Shown here: piece by piece, positions 46,940 to 54,372 of the stretch
Position numbering within the stretch: position 1 is the first letter of the stretch
How the letters are laid out: each line of letters opens with the position of its first letter
Source of the DNA: Pusillimonas sp. T2
GTDB taxonomy: Bacteria; Pseudomonadota; Gammaproteobacteria; Burkholderiales; Burkholderiaceae_B
NCBI RefSeq assembly: GCF_002236805.1
Contig: NZ_NIQA01000009.1
Location: 1 to 64,000, forward strand
Reading direction: 5' to 3'
DNA: 64,000 nucleotides
Made by a program: the position numbers and the translations under genes
Notes under the pieces: generated by a model
What the model was told of the DNA's origin: nothing
The model's database searches: none
The model's input: only the letters and a program-made list of their open reading frames with translations

Positions 46940-48271
46940 CTACCCCATCATGAGGCTCGGTAACCAAGTGACGATCGGCGGAAACAACATAACAGCCGCA
47001 AAAACCAGCAACTGTAATACTAAGAAAGGAATCACACTCTTGTAAAGATCCATCATTGATAAATCAGGCGGTGCCACGGCTCTGAAATAGAAAATAGACA
47101 ACGCAAATGGAGGGGTAATGTAGCCTAGCTGCAAAAACAAAATAACCAACATGGCAAACCAAATGGCATCAAAACCCAGTGCCATCGCAATTGGCGTAAA
47201 TAAAGGCACCACCAAATACACAATACCGATCCAGTCAAGGAACATGCCCAAGACAGTCACGGTTAGCAACATTAACAATAGTATGCCCCAGGGACCAAAC
47301 GGCATACTCATCACAAAATTTTCAACTACCTCATTTCCGCCAATTGATGCGAATGTTGAAATGAACGTCACCGCACCAACTGTCATTGTCAAAATCATGC
47401 AGGTGGTTTTAAGCGTGGAAACGAGTGCATCAGACAACTTCGGAAGGGTAAGGCTGCGATAACCAAGGCCTAATACAAGTGCCGCACTTACGCCTACCGC
47501 CGCCGCTTCTGTGGGTGTAGCCATACCGAAAAAAATGGTTCCGAGGACTGCCATGACAATTAATAAGGGCGGAATAATGGCAAAGATCAGACGCGGAATT
47601 CCAACACGCTTTATTTCTGCCTTCTTATCCTCCGCGCTAATGGGTGGACCTAGCTCAGGGTTCAAACTACAACGTACCACTACATATATCGTATATATCA
47701 ATGACAATAGCAAACCTGGAATAATAGCTGCCATGAACAGACTGCCAACCGACACGCCTGCAACCGGTCCATAAACAACAATCATTATGCTAGGGGGAAT
47801 CAAGACACCCAGCCCTCCACCCGCACAAATGACACCAGCAGCTAATTTTTTATCGTATTTTCGTTCAAGCAAGGAGGGTAAGCTCAAGGTCCCCACAGTA
47901 ACAACAGACGCGCCAACCACGCCAGTTACCGTGGCAAATATAGTAGCAAAGGCGTTAGTTGCAATTAACAAACCACCCCGCAACCTACCAAACAATACAT
48001 ATAAACTGCTGAATACGCGATCACCCGCCCCAATGTGCTGCATGATATTGCCCATTAATATAAACAATGGAATAGCAAGTAATACATTGTTTGTCATGGT
48101 GCTGAACATACTGTTAATAAGTACGCCAACATAACGGTCGCCAAATAAAATAACACCGAAAAATAAGCCAACCGCTGTGAGGATAAAAGCAAGGTAGTAA
48201 CCTAACGTAATGCCTATGACGACAGATAAAAACATCAAAATAATCGTCATTTCCGGAGTAAGGAAATTCAT
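46940..48271 (-). CDS. dctM: TRAP transporter large permease (DctM)
   Basis: 443-residue membrane protein with about 12 hydrophobic segments, the large subunit of a tripartite ATP-independent periplasmic transporter, which couples sodium flow to uptake of an organic acid. Recognisable pieces are LAIPLFILMGNIMQHIGAGDRVF, ATVTGVVGASVVTVGTLSLPSL and GGGLGVLIPPSIMIVVYG, typical of DctM. Its ATG overlaps the dctQ stop by 4 bases. It is encoded after dctP and dctQ. Confidence 0.94.
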   Translation of the reverse strand: MNFLTPEMTIILMFLSVVIGITLGYYLAFILTAVGLFFGVILFGDRYVGVLINSMFSTMTNNVLLAIPLFILMGNIMQHIGAGDRVFSSLYVLFGRLRGGLLIATNAFATIFATVTGVVGASVVTVGTLSLPSLLERKYDKKLAAGVICAGGGLGVLIPPSIMIVVYGPVAGVSVGSLFMAAIIPGLLLSLIYTIYVVVRCSLNPELGPPISAEDKKAEIKRVGIPRLIFAIIPPLLIVMAVLGTIFFGMATPTEAAAVGVSAALVLGLGYRSLTLPKLSDALVSTLKTTCMILTMTVGAVTFISTFASIGGNEVVENFVMSMPFGPWGILLLMLLTVTVLGMFLDWIGIVYLVVPLFTPIAMALGFDAIWFAMLVILFLQLGYITPPFALSIFYFRAVAPPDLSMMDLYKSVIPFLVLQLLVFAAVMLFPPIVTWLPSLMMG

Positions 48272-48786
48272 TCGGCCAGCTCCACTTTTTTGGTTCGCAA
48301 TGTTTGCACATCCTTACAGAGCTCGGAGATCACTTGCAATATAAGTAGGGCAACAGCAATCAGAATAATTGTTTTGAACGGATAAATAGGCGGCAACCAG
48401 AAACTGCCACTTGCTCTTTCCGAACGCTCCCAAGATCGAATCACCCATGGAACCAACTTATACAGCAAGATACCAAAAGCGGGGAAAAACACGAGCAGTG
48501 AGAGCACGATATCAACTAAAGCTCGAGTTTTTTTACTCCAACGAACGTAGAGCACATCAACTCGCACATGTGTTTTAGTTAGTAAGGTATACCCCATGCC
48601 TAAAGCAAAGAACGAACCACCTAACATATAACTCATGTCGAATGCCCAGATGGTGGGCTGGTTAAAGATATAACGCATCGCCACTTCATAACAATTTATA
48701 AAAGCTAACAGCAAGACAAGCCATTTAACAATGCTTGCCACACCACTGTTCAGTGCGTCGATGGTTCGAGATATGGCGGTGAGCAC
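48268..48786 (-). CDS. dctQ: TRAP transporter small permease (DctQ)
   Basis: 172-residue four-helix membrane subunit that joins DctM to form the TRAP permease. Hydrophobic segments are at about 18-38, 55-75, 88-115 and 137-160. The conserved WAFDMSYMLGGSFFALGMGYTL region contains the family's W-x-x-E/D-type motif. It lies 143 bases after dctP, with an intercistronic hairpin between them. Confidence 0.9.
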   Translation of the reverse strand: MLTAISRTIDALNSGVASIVKWLVLLLAFINCYEVAMRYIFNQPTIWAFDMSYMLGGSFFALGMGYTLLTKTHVRVDVLYVRWSKKTRALVDIVLSLLVFFPAFGILLYKLVPWVIRSWERSERASGSFWLPPIYPFKTIILIAVALLILQVISELCKDVQTLRTKKVELAE

Positions 48787-48863
48787 GTAAGAGCACTCCT
48801 TTGGGTCATTTGGTGAGCAATTAGGGCAACTTTAGTTGCACCATTTTGTCCTGTTGCAGAGAA

Positions 48864-48896
48864 GGAAGCCCTCAGGTACGACGCCCGGGAGCTTCC
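48864..48896 (-). other. Intercistronic hairpin between dctP and dctQM
   Basis: GGAAGC (48864-48869) pairs with GCTTCC (48891-48896), with further partial pairing inside (CCTC/GGGAG). Such structures after binding-protein genes commonly protect the upstream message or reduce read-through, giving more DctP than permease. Here it is inferred from position. Confidence 0.5.
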
Positions 48897-48929
48897 TATC
48901 TTTTGCCGGCATACGTTCTTCAAAGAAAC

Positions 48930-49994
48930 TTAGTACTTAATCTCCATGTACTTTTGCAGCTCTTCATACATCTTCTTGTATTCCATTTGCGACTCATAAA
49001 TTTTCTTGAACAACGGATTCTGTGCGCTCTTCTCTTCGTAAAGCCCGTGTGCCAGTTTCGCAATTTGCTGCATGATCTCTGGCGACAGTCGCTCAATTTT
49101 GGTACCGTGGGCTTTGAACTTTTCTAATGCTTCAACGTCCTTAACAAGCGCATTGCCCAAACCCTCCAGAACCGAAGACTTCGCAGCCTCTTCAACAATG
49201 GCTTTTAAGTCATCTGGCAACGCTTCCCACGATTCTTTGTTAATTAAAAGCTCCATTAAAGAAGTGGGTTGGTGAATACCAGGCACATAAGCGTACTTGG
49301 CCACTTCATGCATACCCGACACATAGTCTGACTCTGGATTGGCAAACTCAGCTGCGTCGATCACGCCACGCTCTAACGCACCGTAAATTTCAGACCCTGG
49401 CAAGGTCACTACTGATGCACCGAGGCGCGTTAGAATTTCGCCCCAATAACCCACGGTTCGGAATTTCAGGCCTTTGAAGTCATCCAGACTATTGATTGGT
49501 TTGTTTGTCCAGGCAAAAATTTCTGTGTTGTTAATACCTGCCGCACCTACATAGCCAAAGTTGTAATCGGCGTAGGCTTCTTTCCAAAGCTCTTGGCCTG
49601 GCCCGTTGTACAACCACATAATGTATTCAATAGCTGTCAGGCCAGCTGGTACTGCTGCAAAGAAAGGCGAGACGGGTTGGTTACCAACCCAATAAAAGGC
49701 GGCCGAAAATGATGCGTCGATCACGCCGTCTTCGGTTGCATCGAACACTTGCAAGCCGTTAACAATCGAACCTGATGGCAAGCTTCGGATTATCAGGCGA
49801 CCATTACTCATCCGTTCGACTTTCTTGGCGAACTCGTCGGCTTGCCGCTGGATTTCAAGCCCAGGCACCCAGGTTGACTGCATGTTCCAGCGTATTACCT
49901 TGTCGGATTGCTGTTGAGCAAACGCCGACCCGGTTAGGGCAAACGCGCTGAGAAACGCACCACAGACTACTTTTTTGATGTGTGCTCTTAACAT
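48930..49994 (-). CDS. dctP: TRAP transporter substrate-binding protein (DctP)
   Basis: 354-residue periplasmic binding protein. It has a signal peptide (basic start, hydrophobic core, AFAQQ cleavage region at about 28). The core shows DEFAKKVERMSNGRLIIRSL, the substrate-carboxylate Arg region in FKGLKFRTVGYWGEIL and GALERGVIDAAEFANPESD, resembling the TakP/2-oxo-acid-type branch of DctP proteins. The ATG at 49994 has AAAGGGGGAAAG before it; a longer frame to 50063 lacks a signal peptide at its start. The ligand is probably a small carboxylate, but not identifiable. Confidence 0.93.
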   Translation of the reverse strand: MLRAHIKKVVCGAFLSAFALTGSAFAQQQSDKVIRWNMQSTWVPGLEIQRQADEFAKKVERMSNGRLIIRSLPSGSIVNGLQVFDATEDGVIDASFSAAFYWVGNQPVSPFFAAVPAGLTAIEYIMWLYNGPGQELWKEAYADYNFGYVGAAGINNTEIFAWTNKPINSLDDFKGLKFRTVGYWGEILTRLGASVVTLPGSEIYGALERGVIDAAEFANPESDYVSGMHEVAKYAYVPGIHQPTSLMELLINKESWEALPDDLKAIVEEAAKSSVLEGLGNALVKDVEALEKFKAHGTKIERLSPEIMQQIAKLAHGLYEEKSAQNPLFKKIYESQMEYKKMYEELQKYMEIKY

Positions 49995-50104
49995 AATACT
50001 TTCCCCCTTTAGAGAATTAACCGTAACCTGCACCAAACACAGCAGTCCTACTGCGCCATGCACTGTGTTGAAAAAAACAACGAGTTAAACCACACCTTTG
50101 ATAC

Positions 50105-50494
50105 TTATTGGCTCCCGCCTATATAGCCGCTGCAATTGATCTCAATTCGCATCGGTGGATACACATTAGGAGAACCTACGCGCGACACTTCAATAAGCGT
50201 TGAGCATGGGAAATCTCCGGTGAAAAATTCACGCCGAGCCCGCCAGACCTCAGTGTTTTCATCCAAATTATTAACAAATATCTGCATGGCCATAATGTCG
50301 TCCATTCGCCCGCCGGCTTCCTCAATCAACGATTTAATAACGCCGAATACCGTTGTGGCTTGCTCATACATGCTGTTGCCCTCGGCAATAATGCCAGATA
50401 CATAAAAATGACCGTTGTTGTGTACCTTGATGTTGGTCCAGGTATGAACTGGGGGTGGCGGTAGGTTTTTAGGGTTGTATGATTTATAAGACAT
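50105..50494 (-). CDS. RidA/YjgF-family protein lacking the canonical catalytic arginine
   Basis: 129-residue YjgF-fold protein. Canonical RidA enzymes hydrolyse reactive enamine/imine intermediates using an Arg in a PARS-like motif. Here the aligned stretch is FPCSTLIEVSRV, with Ser at the Arg position, and the usual IEIEAIA Glu is Asn (RIEINCSG). Thus it belongs to a non-canonical Rid subgroup, perhaps a ring-opening hydrolase or a ligand-binding protein. It lies between dctP and the DUF1989 gene on the same strand, implying a role in metabolising the imported compound. Confidence 0.85.
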   Translation of the reverse strand: MSYKSYNPKNLPPPPVHTWTNIKVHNNGHFYVSGIIAEGNSMYEQATTVFGVIKSLIEEAGGRMDDIMAMQIFVNNLDENTEVWRARREFFTGDFPCSTLIEVSRVGSPNVYPPMRIEINCSGYIGGSQ

Positions 50495-50525
50495 AAGACC
50501 TCATTATAAAAAACAACGTTATGCT

Positions 50526-51140
50526 TCAAACGGATTGATAGATTTGCACTTTGATATCGGTAATTTGGGAGCCGCCGATTGGATTTAAGTCCATTGGACA
50601 TGCCGAGATCGCCCCAATAATGTCTTGCAGTGCCTCTAACAATATATAGTCACCCGCTTTGGTTAAGCATGGCTTTTGAGTCAACGTACCGTCCGGCTTT
50701 ATTTCCGTACTTTGGAATAAATTAAACGGCTCGAGAAAAAGGTCTCGACCAATTCCATAAGGTTGCAAAGCTTCCTCAAAGTTGGCAACACAGCTGCGGT
50801 GATTAGCGACACCATAGTCAACGAGATAACGTTGCTCATCACAAGCAGGAATCAACAAATCATGTGATGGCGAGATGTCTTCGATAACTTTCAGCATGGG
50901 ATGACGCCTTGAGCTGCGAAGCTCATCGCCTACCCGAATAGCCAGTGATTTCAGGGAAATAAGGGTGTGAGGTGGTGACAGCCGTTCTTTGTGATCGTGC
51001 TGGTTAAACGCAAAGAAATCGGCCACTTGCCCGCCTTCAAGATCTATCACCTCTAAAAACTGGCCTTTTTTCACCTCGAATGCTCGGGCATGCCCACCAG
51101 GAACCACAATTTCCGAAATTAATTTTGTGCCTTCTTTCAT
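50526..51140 (-). CDS. DUF1989 / urea-carboxylase-associated family protein
   Basis: 204 residues of the DUF1989 family. Known members include urea-carboxylase-associated proteins, some of which work as carboxyguanidine deiminase subunits. Typical pieces are VPGGHARAFEVKKGQFLEVIDLEG, QVADFFAFN, and the Cys/His sites PACDEQRYLVDYG and NHRSCVANFEEAL, which probably bind metal. I start at the ATG at 51140, where similarity begins. Normally two DUF1989 genes sit with urea carboxylase; here there is one, with a TRAP transporter and a RidA-like gene, so the substrate is probably different. Confidence 0.85.
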   Translation of the reverse strand: MKEGTKLISEIVVPGGHARAFEVKKGQFLEVIDLEGGQVADFFAFNQHDHKERLSPPHTLISLKSLAIRVGDELRSSRRHPMLKVIEDISPSHDLLIPACDEQRYLVDYGVANHRSCVANFEEALQPYGIGRDLFLEPFNLFQSTEIKPDGTLTQKPCLTKAGDYILLEALQDIIGAISACPMDLNPIGGSQITDIKVQIYQSV

Positions 51141-51160
51141 CACAATCCCTAAAGTCTGAA

Positions 51161-51172
51161 AATGTATACATT
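51161..51172. promoter_or_regulatory. Candidate GntR-family operator
   Basis: A perfect 12-bp palindrome AATGTATACATT, 20 bases upstream of the DUF1989 ATG. The same GTATAC core recurs at 51307-51312 and 51375-51380, upstream of the divergent GntR gene. FCD-type GntR regulators often bind short sites of this kind; assignment is inferred from spacing and neighbourhood. Confidence 0.5.
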
Positions 51173-51455
51173 CTTTGCAAATTACAGGAAGGTAGAAATA
51201 GGCATTAACCCTAGTCTTTAATTTTTTTTTCATTAAGTTGTTGATATTTATATATAAATGTAGATTTTTCGGTATTGATTAAGTCGTAAATTAACGGCTA
51301 AACTTTGTATACGATTTAAAAATCAACATTAGAGGATGGAATCCAACGGCATAAGTCGGTCGAAACACCCTTCGGTATACAAGCTGCTGGCGATCGACTT
51401 ACAATCACGAACGACCAAACATCGTGTCGGGCGTGCTTTTGCCGCCTTTAGCCTA

Positions 51456-52130
51456 ATGACCAAGCCGAACGTCAAAAGCAACGCAACATTACCTACCGTT
51501 ATCTATAAAAAACTGCAGTCTGCAATTTTTAACGGGCTTTTCAAGCCTGGGCAGGCGTTACGTCAGGAAGATATTGCGGCCTACCTGGGTGTCAGCCGCA
51601 GCCCCCTGCGTGAAGCCCTGTCGCGGCTGGAGGCTGATGGCATTGTGAGGTCGCGCCCGAATCGCGGCTATGCGGTTATCTCGCTCGAAGCCGAACAAAT
51701 TGAAGAGGTGTTTGATTTACGTTGTTTGCTTGAAACAGAACTCGCGCGTCGCGCTATTGTTAAACGTACGGAAGCCGATATCGGCAAGGTTTATCAAATC
51801 GCGCACGAAATGTCGGCGCTTCCGCAAGTTGCTGACCCAGACAGCTTTGCGCATTGGCACGATATTCACACCAGTTTTCACTCTGCTTTATTTGAGCCGT
51901 CCAAATGCCCACGGCACTTGGAAGCTTGGCGGCATTCGTATAATCTAGTTGAGCTTTACACGCGCACTGAAAGCCGGCTCACCGGCAACGTTAACCAGCC
52001 GCAAGACGAGCACATACAGTTGGCACAAGCGTTCGCATTGGGGCTTGTCGACAAATTCGTAGAACTCACCAAAAACCATTCCACGCATACGCGTGACCGT
52101 CTGCTGAGGGTCTCCGCCAGCGCGAAATAA
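51456..52130 (+). CDS. GntR-family regulator (FadR C-terminal domain subgroup)
   Basis: 224-residue repressor. The winged helix is at about 10-75 (LRQEDIAAYLGVSRSPLREALSRLEADGIV) and the FCD ligand-binding domain at about 80-215, with metal/ligand histidine regions DIHTSFHSALF and DEHIQLAQAF. The ATG at 51456 gives the standard N-terminus (MTKPNVKSNATLP); an earlier start at 51336 would put a candidate operator within the coding region. It is divergent from the DUF1989-ridA-dctPQM genes and probably represses them in response to the substrate. Confidence 0.9.
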   Translation: MTKPNVKSNATLPTVIYKKLQSAIFNGLFKPGQALRQEDIAAYLGVSRSPLREALSRLEADGIVRSRPNRGYAVISLEAEQIEEVFDLRCLLETELARRAIVKRTEADIGKVYQIAHEMSALPQVADPDSFAHWHDIHTSFHSALFEPSKCPRHLEAWRHSYNLVELYTRTESRLTGNVNQPQDEHIQLAQAFALGLVDKFVELTKNHSTHTRDRLLRVSASAK

Positions 52131-52461
52131 GTAGATCTCACGAGATTGGGTTTGGAAGTTGAAGCTCGTGACTAGGTGCGGTTTGCCCAAATGCGCCATG
52201 TGTATTGCTCAAAGCAATCTCCCGCACTAACCTGAATTAAAAAACTTTTGCCGCGTCACGGCCAGCGACGTATTTAACCTGGCTACTAGTTAGGCAGAAT
52301 CACGAGGTTCCCGGGGATATTGCACTGGTTAGGAAAGTCCCATCCCTACGGACGATTAATGGAATTGGTGTGATGCTTCACGGCAAGACTGGTCCTGAAC
52401 GTGACGGATTATGTACGGTGGCATGTTATTCGTTTTTCTTTACTCCAATGCCGTCTTGAAT

Positions 52462-52524
52462 GCCGAGCGCTTCCAGCATCACCGCTACTGGCAGCGCAAT
52501 GTCGCTTTGCCCCATGGTGACTGA
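52462..52524 (+). repeat. comEC 3'-end repeat, copy 2 (orphan fragment)
   Basis: Encodes AERFQHHRYWQRNVALPHGD then TGA, aligned with the end of comEC. Of 14 differences to copy 1, most are at third positions, so it derives from a coding comEC of a diverged lineage or has drifted under past selection. The 17-base identical core is at 52483-52499. Confidence 0.88.
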
Positions 52525-52544
52525 ACCCGGCCTGTATAAATATA

Positions 52545-52559
52545 GAAAAGAACTCATAT
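52545..52559 (+). repeat. 15-bp direct repeat, right copy
   Basis: GAAAAGAACTCATAT, identical to 46496-46510, located 20 bases after the orphan comEC stop codon and 35 bases before the PHP-gene ATG. Confidence 0.9.
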
Positions 52560-52593
52560 AAAATGAATTTTCAATTGCCCCAGGACACCTTCA

Positions 52594-53442
52594 ATGGCTG
52601 TAGCCGCACCCCTTAACGTCGACCTTCACTGTCACTCATCGTTTTCCGACGGCGTGCTCGCGCCCGAGGCGCTGGCGCAGCGCGCGTGCAAGCAGGGGGT
52701 GCAGGTGTGGTCTTTAACCGATCACGACGAACTGGGTGGATTGGGGCCGGCGGCCAAAGCAGCGGCCGACCATGGCTTACTGTTCATCCCTGGGGTAGAA
52801 ATTTCGGTGTCGTGGGCGCGTCAAACCGTGCACATTGTGGGGCTGAATATCGACCCGGAAAACGCCGGTCTGGTCAATGCTTTGAACGAGTTGCGCGGCT
52901 GGCGCGAAAGCCGTGCCCGCGACATGGGCGACAAATTGGCTACTTTGGGGTTTGACGGCTGCTATGAAGGCGCCTTGACCTATGCCGACAACCCGCAATT
53001 GCTGAGCCGTACGCATTTTGCGCGCTACATGGTAAGCCGGGGCTGGTTCAAGACCATGCAAGAGGTGTTCGACCGCTATCTGGGCGATGGTAAACCGGGT
53101 AATGTACCTACCCGTTGGGCCTCGCTTGAAGACGCCGTTGGCTGGATACAGGCAGCGGGCGGGATGGCGGTTATTGCGCACCCGGGCCGCTACAAGTTTG
53201 ACGACACCCAGTTCGATGCCTTGTACGGGGTGTTTCGTGACGCTGGGGGGCAGGGTATTGAAGTGGTCACGGGCAGCCACCGGCCCGACCAGTACGCCAC
53301 TTACGCGCAAATAGCAAAGCACTATGGCTTCAAGGCGTCGCGCGGGTCCGACTTCCATTCGCCAGACGAAAGCCCGGTCGACCTGGGCGCTTTGCCCCCG
53401 TTGCCGCAGGGTTTAAAGCCGGTATGGGCCGACTGGGTGTAG
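52594..53442 (+). CDS. PHP-domain phosphoesterase (YciV/TrpH, RNase AM type)
   Basis: 282-residue polymerase-and-histidinol-phosphatase-fold protein. Metal-binding motifs are DLHCHSSFSDG (near residue 8), LTDHDELGG, PGVEISVSW, VIAHPGRYKF and ASRGSDFHSP. The E. coli homologue (RNase AM) removes nucleotides 5'-3' from short RNAs and also acts on phosphoadenosine phosphate. CCAGGAC before the ATG supports the start. It would ordinarily be expected right after comEC; here the island separates them. Confidence 0.93.
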   Translation: MAVAAPLNVDLHCHSSFSDGVLAPEALAQRACKQGVQVWSLTDHDELGGLGPAAKAAADHGLLFIPGVEISVSWARQTVHIVGLNIDPENAGLVNALNELRGWRESRARDMGDKLATLGFDGCYEGALTYADNPQLLSRTHFARYMVSRGWFKTMQEVFDRYLGDGKPGNVPTRWASLEDAVGWIQAAGGMAVIAHPGRYKFDDTQFDALYGVFRDAGGQGIEVVTGSHRPDQYATYAQIAKHYGFKASRGSDFHSPDESPVDLGALPPLPQGLKPVWADWV

Positions 53443-53469
53443 GGCGCAGGCATGGCCTGTGGCCTGGGC

Positions 53470-54285
53470 CTAACCCGCGTTAGGCGGGGTGTGCTCGTCG
53501 GTAGGGGTCAGGTCGTTCTGACGGGCGTAATTATTGCCGAAAACACTCATGTAGGTTGGGTAAAAGCTACAGTACAGCACGGCGGCAATCAACAGATTGA
53601 CGGGGGTCATGAGCAGTTGTGCGGTGGCGGCCGACAAGCCCAACTGCATCAAAAAGCCATCAGCAAACTGGGCGCCCAAGAATATTACGGCCCAACTGAC
53701 GCCATACAGCAAAAACGGCCATTTATTGCGCCAGCAGGCTACCATCGAAAAGAACAGCGCTTGCGTCATGCGAATATGATGCCAGCCCACTAGCGCCGGG
53801 GCATGCCAGAAGAAGGCCGAAATCAGTACATAAATAACAGCAAATGTAATAAATGGCCCCTGTACGGCCTGCAGTAATGCCGCTTCGTCGATGCGACCGT
53901 CGGTATTAACGGCCGCCATCAGGCTGTCTAAAAAGGGTACGGTGGCGATCAGGCCGCCCAGCAGGCAGCAAGCCAAGTAGGCTAGCCCTAGCCGAAACAG
54001 CCCCTTGCGGGCGACGGCGTCGCGCATGGGGGCCAGCCACATGCCGGGCATTATTTGCCGTCCGGCTTCGATGTGACGGCACGCGTTCAAGGTAATAAAG
54101 GTCAGCGACGGCATAGCGGCAATAAGCGCCATCTGGCCGAACAGGGGAATAAGGTAGGTGATGGTAATCAGCAGCCCCGTAACCAGGCTCCAGAAGAACA
54201 TGGCCATGGGCTGGCGCTTGAACAGCTGGATACCGTCGTTGATCCATTGCCAACCGGCGGAGTAAGGAAGAATGGCGGCTTGCAT
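53470..54285 (-). CDS. BPSS1780-family membrane protein
   Basis: 271-residue polytopic inner-membrane protein of unknown function, of a family named after a Burkholderia pseudomallei gene. It begins PYSAGWQWINDGIQLFKRQP, the family's characteristic start, then has about six hydrophobic helices (for example FFWSLVTGLLITITYLIPLFG and FAVIYVLISAFFWHAPALVG). No enzymatic motif is seen. It is downstream of thrB on the same strand. Confidence 0.86.
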   Translation of the reverse strand: MQAAILPYSAGWQWINDGIQLFKRQPMAMFFWSLVTGLLITITYLIPLFGQMALIAAMPSLTFITLNACRHIEAGRQIMPGMWLAPMRDAVARKGLFRLGLAYLACCLLGGLIATVPFLDSLMAAVNTDGRIDEAALLQAVQGPFITFAVIYVLISAFFWHAPALVGWHHIRMTQALFFSMVACWRNKWPFLLYGVSWAVIFLGAQFADGFLMQLGLSAATAQLLMTPVNLLIAAVLYCSFYPTYMSVFGNNYARQNDLTPTDEHTPPNAG

Positions 54286-54372
54286 GCGCGGTAAGTTTCC
54301 AGTTACGGTAAAAATTGTCGGTGCCCGGGCAAAAACGCCAATGCGCTGTTTTAACCCAGAGCGCGTTGCCGT

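Larger units (their letters stand above)
46498..52559. other. Putative acquired accessory island between comEC and the PHP-domain gene
   Basis: About 6 kb with a TRAP transporter, a RidA-like protein, a DUF1989 protein and a GntR regulator. It is AT-richer than its surroundings: by hand count 25 of 60 bases are G or C at 47641-47700 and 27 of 60 at 48541-48600, against 42 of 60 at 37921-37980. It is bounded by a 15-bp direct repeat and a duplicated comEC 3' end. No recombinase gene is visible inside. Confidence 0.75.
52131..52593. other. 463-base gap between the GntR gene and the PHP gene (right island junction)
   Basis: No full gene. The only recognisable pieces are the second comEC tail (52462-52524) and the right 15-bp repeat (52545-52559). 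Between 52131 and 52461 I find no similarity to comEC or to any recombinase; similarity to comEC stops sharply at about 52462. Confidence 0.5.

Noticed and set aside
52462-52524. The second comEC tail as part of a second comEC gene
   Set aside because: Similarity stops abruptly upstream of about 52462; only 21 codons remain, with no start signal.
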